From Lutispora saccharofermentans (GTDB taxonomy: Bacteria > Bacillota > Clostridia > Lutisporales > Lutisporaceae): a DNA stretch of 64,000 nt. A program made the position numbers and the translations under genes. Below are positions 58,481 through 64,000 of this stretch, one piece after another. The notes under the pieces are model-generated. The model made no database searches. It saw nothing but the letters and a program-made list of their open reading frames with translations, and was not told the origin of the DNA. The stretch lies in assembly GCF_024363565.1 (NCBI RefSeq), contig NZ_JAJEKE010000019.1, forward strand, positions 1-64,000. The letters are read 5' to 3'. Position 1 is the first letter of the stretch; every line of letters begins with the position of its first letter.

Positions 58481-59431
58481 CTATGCTTTCGCTTGCTTGG
58501 GAACTGCCGATATCTCATCCTTTGCTGTCAAGAAGCTTATATATCTTGCTAAGATATAAAAAACCATAACCATTGCAAGGATTTCTTCGAATTTCACTAT
58601 ATAAGCCAATACCGGGAATCCCTTTCCTGCTTTTATGAGGTACCCATTTGTCAGCTTCATGGCTATCCCGCTTATCACAAAGGGAAAGGTAAAGGCAGAG
58701 AAGCTGGGATAGAATTTTGACTTGAGAAGCTTCGGAAGATAAAGAATAACGCCGAAGGTCATCATCAGGGCAAGTACGCTTAAAAAAGCTACCATAGCTA
58801 AGCTCTTCTCTTGAAAGGAGTTCATATATCCGGCCAAGCAAAGACTGGCAGGGGCTGCAAATATTGCAATTGTGGGCATTGCCGGCTCCAAAACGGATTT
58901 TATGGCAAAGGTTCTATATAATATTACAGGCAGCAATATCAAATAGGAAGCAAGGCCAAACCAGAACAAATATCTGCCCAATAAGGCCATGTCATATACC
59001 GGCGCCGTAACACTGGCAACCACAATTCCGACATATACAACAAAATAGCTGGGGAAGACCTTTTTTATATCAAATTTCAGGATGTATCTCACGGTAAAAA
59101 TAACGATGAGCAATACGTGAAGCAAAAGGGCGAAAATCCATATGCCAAAGGCTAAGGCCGGGTAAAGTGGTTTGATATAGGTTGATAGAAGCATAAGCCC
59201 CATGGAGAAGGTAGGCAATACGCTGGCTACCACCGGATTATTCATGCCTTCGGCCACCGCCTTGGGGGCAGTTATTACTTTTGCCGCAATAAGCACGAGT
59301 ATTATAAAAGACAATATCCCGAGTATATTCCTGTATATGCTTCCGTAGGACAATACCAGATTGCCACCGGCGGCTAAAGCCAGCATGAGACCGGAAATGG
59401 GCAGAGGCAATTTCTTGATCACTTTATCCAT
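58481..59431 (-). CDS. TDT-family transporter (TehA/malic acid-type)
   Basis: The 316-residue protein has ten predicted membrane helices and begins KLPLPISGLMLALAAGGNL, the first-helix pattern of the TehA/SLAC1/Mae1 family; later segments such as PTFSMGLMLLSTYIKP and FTFPFVISGIAMKL fit. Members transport dicarboxylates, sulfite or anions; the substrate here is unknown. Start at 59431 has GGAG eight bases upstream. The gene stands alone. Confidence 0.87.
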   Translation of the reverse strand: MDKVIKKLPLPISGLMLALAAGGNLVLSYGSIYRNILGILSFIILVLIAAKVITAPKAVAEGMNNPVVASVLPTFSMGLMLLSTYIKPLYPALAFGIWIFALLLHVLLIVIFTVRYILKFDIKKVFPSYFVVYVGIVVASVTAPVYDMALLGRYLFWFGLASYLILLPVILYRTFAIKSVLEPAMPTIAIFAAPASLCLAGYMNSFQEKSLAMVAFLSVLALMMTFGVILYLPKLLKSKFYPSFSAFTFPFVISGIAMKLTNGYLIKAGKGFPVLAYIVKFEEILAMVMVFYILARYISFLTAKDEISAVPKQAKA

Positions 59432-59731
59432 TTTAAACACTCCATCTATAAATATTCAAAATAATTTCCTTATCAGTATAGCATAACAAGACTTCACCAA
59501 AGATTGATAATTTGAATAGATAAAATATGATAAATAGAAAAAATCAATGCTTTTTACTTTGTGTCAGCGAGGATGAAGAAGACAGAGAATCAAAAAAATA
59601 TATAGATGATATGAAAATTAGAGGATTTTACAAATTTATCTAGAATATATAAATACTTGGCGGCAATTGGTATACCAGTCATAAATTGCTTATTGTTCAT
59701 AATCCGTAAAGGGAATTGGGGGTTAAATTAT

Positions 59732-61330
59732 ATGGACAAAAGGGAATCGCCATTTATTCATTATATTTTTGTTCTTATTATTGGATTTATAACTTCAGTC
59801 ATTCTCTATTATACTTTATGGCAAAGCCATATTTATGCTATTCATACCTTCCTTGAGGCGGTGTGCTTATTCATAGGAGCATCTACATTTCTGATAGTAT
59901 GGAATACGGTGGATAAAATGCTGAAAATAAACTATATCATAGGCTTTGGCTTTTTATCTGTCACAATTTATGATGCTTATCATGCATATCTGTTTGTAAG
60001 CCAATCCTTTGCACATGATATTTCTATGGATTTAAACATGAAATACTGGATATTGGGGAGGTTCTCCGAGGCAGTCGTTCTATATCTCGTATCCCTAAAC
60101 GTTTTGAATATCAAGCTGAATAAATGGCTTGCTCTCGCTATCGCCATGATCATCCCCTTTGGGACAGCGGCAATTATATATAGATTTCCCTGGATTTTTC
60201 CCAAAATGATCACTATTGAAGGATCTACATTGGCTAAAGAAGCGATAGAATTTGCAGTCGTATTGCTCATATTTTTGAGCATGATAAATTTGAGAAAACA
60301 TTTTGATCATAATTCGCCTGTGTCCTTCAGGCATCTTTACATGGCTCTTCTCATGGCTATCCCCACCGAAATAATGTCCATAGCATTTTCATCTATCTAT
60401 TCCTTCAACGTTGTTTACGGGCACGTTCTCAGAGCATTTTATTATTATTATATATACAAGTCTGTGTTTGTAACCTATGTAGAATATCCCTATGAAAAAA
60501 TGAAGCTGGAAAATATCAAGCTTGAAGAGGCATACATGCAGCTTGAAGAAAGCAAGCATGAGATATTGAAGAGGCAGGATATGCTGATGCAGCAGGAGAA
60601 GCTTGCATTATTGGGGCAGATGGGGGCCGGCATAGTCCACGAAACCAAGAACTACCTCACCACCATAAAAGGCAGCTGCCAATTGATAAGCCTTCTGACA
60701 AAAGAAGAAGGAACGATCAAGCATGCAAAGAAGATAAGCAAAAATGTGGACGAAATAGACCAGATCATAAGCAAGTTTTTGTTTATGGCGAGGCCCAGGG
60801 ACACTGAATTCACTGAGGTATCCATGTGTGATTTGCTTCAATCTGCGGAAAGCCTCATTTTGAGCACTTCTATTGTAAAAAAGGTTGATGTCTGCTTTGA
60901 GAATTCCAAGGAGGAAAGGTACCTGCTTTGCGATGAAGGCCAGATAAATCAAGTGATATTAAATCTCTGCAAAAATGCTGTAGAAGCTATGGAAGGCATG
61001 CCGGGCGCCAAGCTCATCATCGAGACGGGCTATGACGAGGCAGCAAATGAAATGTACATAAGCGTGATAGACAATGGAAAGGGTATCTCCCCGGCTGATC
61101 TGGCCAGAATAGGAACTCCCTTTTTTACTACAAAAAGTATGGGCACAGGCCTGGGGCTCTACGTTTGCAATCATATCATAAAAGAGCATAAGGGAAGGCT
61201 TGAGGTGAGCAGTGAGTTAGGCTGCGGGACGGTCTTCACTATAAGGCTGCCTTGCCTGGTGGAGGAAGAAGAGGATGAGGATGATAAAGAATATACGAAC
61301 AATATCCTGGAGATGAGTTGCAACATTTGA
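59732..61330 (+). CDS. Membrane sensor histidine kinase (MASE-like sensor, NtrB/Kin-type core)
   Basis: The 532-residue kinase has seven to eight helices in residues about 8-255, similar in layout to the sensor of the kinase at 36007, a coiled segment (265-290), the H-box MGAGIVHETKNYLTTIKGS with His303, the N-box NLCKNAVEAME, DNGKGIS, the F-box GTPFFTTKSMGTGLGLYV and a very acidic tail. HETKNYLTTIKG is the NtrB/sporulation-kinase type of H-box, which often feeds the Spo0A phosphorelay. No response regulator is adjacent. The ATG at 59732 follows GGGGG; an upstream TTG (59657) has no ribosome binding site. The intact sensor is a useful control for the repeat insertion in the other kinase. Confidence 0.9.
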   Translation: MDKRESPFIHYIFVLIIGFITSVILYYTLWQSHIYAIHTFLEAVCLFIGASTFLIVWNTVDKMLKINYIIGFGFLSVTIYDAYHAYLFVSQSFAHDISMDLNMKYWILGRFSEAVVLYLVSLNVLNIKLNKWLALAIAMIIPFGTAAIIYRFPWIFPKMITIEGSTLAKEAIEFAVVLLIFLSMINLRKHFDHNSPVSFRHLYMALLMAIPTEIMSIAFSSIYSFNVVYGHVLRAFYYYYIYKSVFVTYVEYPYEKMKLENIKLEEAYMQLEESKHEILKRQDMLMQQEKLALLGQMGAGIVHETKNYLTTIKGSCQLISLLTKEEGTIKHAKKISKNVDEIDQIISKFLFMARPRDTEFTEVSMCDLLQSAESLILSTSIVKKVDVCFENSKEERYLLCDEGQINQVILNLCKNAVEAMEGMPGAKLIIETGYDEAANEMYISVIDNGKGISPADLARIGTPFFTTKSMGTGLGLYVCNHIIKEHKGRLEVSSELGCGTVFTIRLPCLVEEEEDEDDKEYTNNILEMSCNI

Positions 61331-61395
61331 TGGAATACAAGGACTTATAGCTTATAAATACAGGCAATAGAAGTAATGATGCAGATGCGCTCAAA

Positions 61396-61440
61396 AACAT
61401 TTAAAAATATATTTAAAAAAATGTTCGCATGTAGTATAAT
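61396..61440 (+). promoter_or_regulatory. purC promoter with inverted repeat
   Basis: TATAAT lies at 61435-61440. Upstream, AACATTT and AAATGTT form an inverted repeat across the expected -35 position. The right arm extends to ATGTTCG, the complement of CGAACAT, which recalls the PurR box of Bacillus. The left arm matches less well. Confidence 0.4.
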
Positions 61441-61484
61441 GTATATTAAAAGTTTTCAAATTTATATAAAAGGAGCCATGTTGC

Positions 61485-62168
61485 ATGAAGCTTGTTTATA
61501 AAGGAAAAACCAAAGATGTATTTCTTCTTGAAGATGGAAATTATTTGCTCAAATTTAAGGATGATATGACGGGTGAAAACGGAGTATTCGACCCTGGCTC
61601 AAACTCTGTGGGCTTGACCATGGAAGGAGCGGGGAGAGCAGGCCTTAGACTGACCAAGATGTTTTTTGAGATACTGAATAAAAAGGGCATACCCACTCAT
61701 TATGTGGATGCAGATATAGATGCGGCGACCATGACAGTGAAGCCTGCCGTATTATTCGGCAAGGGACTGGAAGTCATATGCAGGTATAGGGCTGTAGGGA
61801 GCTTCCTGCGCAGATACGGCATGTATGCAGAGGAGGGCCAGGCTCTGGACGCCTTTGTAGAAGTGACATTGAAGGATGATGATCGCCAGGATCCGCCTAT
61901 CACTGAGGATGCCCTGGATATGCTGGGAATTCTTTCTCATGACGAATATAAGGTTTTGAAGGAGCTCACGAAGAAAATCGGAGCAATAGTAAAAGAAGAG
62001 CTGGGAAAACGCGGCATAGAGCTCTATGATATCAAGTTTGAATTTGGTAGAGTAGGAGAAGACAGGCATATCGCCTTGATAGACGAGATCTCCGGGGGCA
62101 ATATGAGAGCCTTTAAGGATGGAAAGCATGTAGAGCCTCTCGAATTGGAAAAATTGATGCTGGAGTAA
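61485..62168 (+). CDS. purC: Phosphoribosylaminoimidazole-succinocarboxamide synthase
   Basis: The 227-residue enzyme joins aspartate to CAIR in purine synthesis. It has YKGKTKDVFLLEDG and LKFKDDMTGENGVFDPGSN near the start, RYRAVGSFLRRYG for substrate binding, DDRQDPPI and IALIDEISGGNMR. GGAGCCATGTTGC precedes ATG. It is separate from any other pur gene, which is less common in Firmicutes. A hairpin terminator follows. Confidence 0.95.
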   Translation: MKLVYKGKTKDVFLLEDGNYLLKFKDDMTGENGVFDPGSNSVGLTMEGAGRAGLRLTKMFFEILNKKGIPTHYVDADIDAATMTVKPAVLFGKGLEVICRYRAVGSFLRRYGMYAEEGQALDAFVEVTLKDDDRQDPPITEDALDMLGILSHDEYKVLKELTKKIGAIVKEELGKRGIELYDIKFEFGRVGEDRHIALIDEISGGNMRAFKDGKHVEPLELEKLMLE

Positions 62169-62181
62169 TGATGGATGCAGA

Positions 62182-62213
62182 CCCTCAAGCTGTTTAAGCT
62201 TGGGGGTTTATTA
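62182..62213 (+). terminator. Terminator of purC
   Basis: CCCTCAAGC pairs with GCTTGGGGG (one G-T pair) around TGTTTAA, followed by a short T-rich tail. Confidence 0.8.
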
Positions 62214-62369
62214 TGTGGGCAGGGCATGATTTTATCGCCGGAATTAGCCTTATTATAATACATATGGTATAATAGGATAAACTAGTGAAAGGCTTTGTAT
62301 AGCTCGTATCGACAGGTTTCTTTTAGAAATCCTTATCCGGTGGCGAATCTTACATTATTCGGCCACAGG

Positions 62370-62610
62370 TTGAACGAGACTTCATTCAGAGGGGGATTCA
62401 ACCCCCACTGAATGTTAGTCGAGTCCATAGAAGGTGAATTGCCTAACAGGGGCAAGAGAGGCTGCCCTGGGGCACTGGACTTAGCCGCTCTTGGCATAAG
62501 GTGAATTGCCCCTCTGGGGCAAGAGAAGACACCCTGGGGTGCCCGCCGCCTATAGAGGCGAGGGTCGTCTGTGCCCTGTGGGTATAGAGCGGGTTAGTTC
62601 AGTGATAAAA
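62370..62610 (+). repeat. Family A repeat, long copy
   Basis: This 241-bp copy has the usual ends plus an interior containing a tandem near-duplicate (AAGGTGAATTGCC... twice, each with an AGGGGCAAGAG or TGGGGCAAGAG segment) and further GC-rich inverted sequence (GCCGCCTATAGAGGCG). It ends 23 bases before the L25 gene and makes up most of the purC-L25 spacer, so it lies within the L25 promoter or leader region. Confidence 0.85.
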
Positions 62611-62633
62611 TTTATGAAAAGGGAGGCGTTTGT

Positions 62634-63251
62634 ATGAGAACAGCTAAGCTAGAAGTTTTTGAAAGGAATGAAAAAGGTCATAAAGTAAGACGGGAGCAGT
62701 TTGTGCCTGGTGTTATCTACGGAAAAGAAGTTGAGGCAGCTTCGGTCAAGTTCAGAAAGAAGGACGCAGATAAGCTGATAAAGGAATCCGGCAGCCGAGC
62801 CAAGTTAACAGTAGTCCTGAATGAAAAGGAAAGTTTCGGCTTTATAAAGGATACCACAAGAGATGTGCTTACAGGGGATTTGATCCATATGGATATCCAG
62901 GTTGTAAATCAAGACTCTGAAATAAGCCACAGTGTACCTTTGGTATTTAAAGGCACGGATGCATTGATATACAATCGTTTGATTCTGCAAATCAATGCAA
63001 ATGAAATCCAGCTCACAGGGAAAGCAAAGTTCATTCCCGATGTGATAGAGGTAGATGTAAGCAATGCCAAAAGCGGTGATACTATACTGCTGGCTGATAT
63101 TGATCTTCCTGATGCCGTGACATGTGCCAATATGGAGGATGTTCCTCTGGCCGTAGTCACATCAGCGAAGATAGATGAAGCTGATGAAATGACCGATACT
63201 GCCGAATCCAACAGCGAAGATGTTCCTGCAGAAGAAACGGGAAATGCTTAA
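62634..63251 (+). CDS. rplY: Ribosomal protein L25, general stress (Ctc) type
   Basis: The 205-residue protein binds 5S rRNA through its N-terminal L25 domain (EVFERNEKGHKVRREQFVPGVIYG, DVLTGDLIHMDIQVV) and has the C-terminal beta domain of TL5/Ctc proteins (QINANEIQLTGKAKFIPDVIEV), ending in an acidic tail rich in Glu/Asp. GGGAGGCGTTTGT precedes the ATG. The family A repeat immediately upstream probably replaces or surrounds its promoter. Confidence 0.93.
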   Translation: MRTAKLEVFERNEKGHKVRREQFVPGVIYGKEVEAASVKFRKKDADKLIKESGSRAKLTVVLNEKESFGFIKDTTRDVLTGDLIHMDIQVVNQDSEISHSVPLVFKGTDALIYNRLILQINANEIQLTGKAKFIPDVIEVDVSNAKSGDTILLADIDLPDAVTCANMEDVPLAVVTSAKIDEADEMTDTAESNSEDVPAEETGNA

Positions 63252-63271
63252 CCCATGGGAAAAAAGTTTAT

Positions 63272-63356
63272 CTATATATAACGCATTAAATATTTTACAG
63301 CAGTAGGCTTATATTAACTGATAAAAGCTATGTAACGTATTTATTGCAACTTATAT
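63272..63356 (+). repeat. Family D repeat, uninterrupted copy
   Basis: The sequence corresponds to 38249-38303 joined directly to 38585-38613 (CTATGTAACGTATTTATTGC and following). It therefore represents the arrangement without the intervening family B and A elements. Confidence 0.8.
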
Positions 63357-63399
63357 AATTGGCTTTCTAATGCTGAGGTATTTAGTCCAAATATTATGG

Positions 63400-63435
63400 T
63401 ATAATATAGGGAGGCGCATTTGTAATGCGGCTCCC
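63400..63435 (+). promoter_or_regulatory. TATAAT and a hairpin at the expected transcript 5' end
   Basis: TATAAT (63400-63405) is followed by GGGAG-G-CGCAT, a TTGTA loop, ATGCG-G-CTCCC (63409-63435). Transcription starting near 63411 would place this strong stem at the very 5' end of the mRNA for the small membrane protein, where it could block decay or serve as a regulator site. There is no T-run. Confidence 0.55.
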
Positions 63436-63470
63436 TTAAAATATGCATAAACGACGAAAGGAAAGTGCTC

Positions 63471-63671
63471 GTGGAAAAGAAATCGCCGATGTATTATTTA
63501 ATGTACACTATATTCATAGTATCCTTCATTTTACTTACATATTTTGGCGTAGGACCTGTAGTTTTTGCCGATGGAAATATAAGTGAAAGAATATTGACCG
63601 CTGTTATAGTTCTTCTCATTTATTTTGCATGGGGGTTTCTATTTGCCAGATGGAAAAGGTCCTATAGATGA
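63471..63671 (+). CDS. Small membrane protein of unknown function
   Basis: The 66-residue protein has two hydrophobic helices (about 7-29 and 38-58) and a basic end RWKRSYR. The GTG start at 63471 is favoured by AAAGGAAA; GTG two codons earlier is too close to it. I recognise no family. It precedes rluF by 32 bases and may be co-transcribed with it. Confidence 0.65.
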   Translation: MEKKSPMYYLMYTIFIVSFILLTYFGVGPVVFADGNISERILTAVIVLLIYFAWGFLFARWKRSYR

Positions 63672-63703
63672 TCGGACAAGGGAAAGGTGAAAATAATAAT
63701 ATA

Positions 63704-64000
63704 TGAGGATAAATAAGTATATAGCCGAAAGCGGAGCCTGCTCGCGGCGGGAAGCGGATAAGCTTATAGAAGAAAAAAGAGTGACCATAAATGGGAAGAC
63801 CTGTGAGCTGGGAACGGTTGTGGAGCCTGGCGATGCAGTATGTATAGACGGAAGACCTGTAGGCTCAAAGAAAAAAAAGGTCTACATAGCCTTGAATAAG
63901 CCTGTTGGCATAGAGTGCACCACGGATCGCCGCGTTGCAGATAATATAGTGGATTTTGTAGATCATCCCCAGCGGGTTTTCCCCGTCGGAAGGCTGGATA
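63704..64000 (+). CDS. rluF: 23S rRNA pseudouridine synthase RluF/RluB-type, partial at window end
   Basis: The first 99 codons are present; the gene runs off the window. The N-terminus is an S4 RNA-binding domain (MRINKYIAESGACSRREADK, VTINGKTCELGTVVEPGD). It is followed by YIALNKPVGIECTTDRR, DNIVDFV and FPVGRLD, which contains the beginning of the catalytic GRLD motif. The CTTD...DNIVDF form is characteristic of RluF, which modifies U2604 of 23S rRNA; RluB is the alternative. Confidence 0.87.

Overview
The window looks like chromosome from an AT-rich, Gram-positive member of the Clostridia (Firmicutes). The signs are strong AGGAGG-type ribosome binding sites, several TTG and GTG starts, S-layer-homology (SLH) secreted proteins, a T-box leader, a ykkC-family riboswitch, VanRS-type regulators and a Ctc-type ribosomal protein L25. 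No rRNA, tRNA, CRISPR array or intact insertion sequence was seen. I do not assign a genus.

Layout. 0-2.5 kb: a TPR lipoprotein with a zincin-like HExxH motif, then a decayed regulator fragment. 2.5-7.2 kb: a membrane glycosylation operon (GT2, DUF2304, small EamA/SMR-like protein, GT39) running into a two-component system. 7.4-13.7 kb: an XRE membrane regulator; cysS behind a leader peptide with five consecutive Cys codons; an NSS symporter behind a T-box; ung; an SLH-NlpC/P60 hydrolase. 13.9-20.3 kb: XRE-cupin and HD proteins, a three-gene ABC-2 transporter, queG and a PLP aldolase/lyase. 20.8-27.4 kb: a secreted peptidoglycan-binding protein, then a decayed glycopeptide-resistance element (intact vanR, vanS and a VanZ-like gene; fragments of a vanT/alr-type racemase and a large serine recombinase), flanked by two pieces of a broken MATE gene. 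27.5-32 kb: an intact MATE transporter, then a ykkC-type riboswitch leading a second ABC-2 transporter paralogous to the first. 32-38 kb: an SLH-linked amidohydrolase, a tandem GNAT protein, an orphan histidine kinase carrying a repeat element inside its reading frame, and DUF3870. 38.8-46.9 kb: a D-glutamate cyclase-like protein, a MoxR-DUF58-DUF4129 operon, an MBL-fMsr-DEAD-box operon, glyoxalase and CorA. 46.9-51.2 kb: a compositionally distinct LysR/AbgT/amidohydrolase island bounded by a 15-bp direct repeat. 51.2-64 kb: a CofE-like ligase with a divergent LysR gene, csp, xth, an ArsR-MFS pair, a TDT transporter, a second MASE-like kinase, purC, L25/Ctc and the start of rluF.

At least four dispersed repeat families (here A-D) are present. 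Family A is a hairpin-forming element found five times, once in frame inside a histidine kinase and once forming the C-terminus of another. Families B and C are MITE-like fold-backs with terminal inverted repeats. Family D appears once uninterrupted (63.3 kb) and once split by A and B copies (38.3 kb).

The observations I rate highest are the in-frame repeat insertion in the kinase, the cysS Cys-run attenuator, the remnant van element inside a MATE gene, and the AbgT island that appears to have split a convergent terminator.
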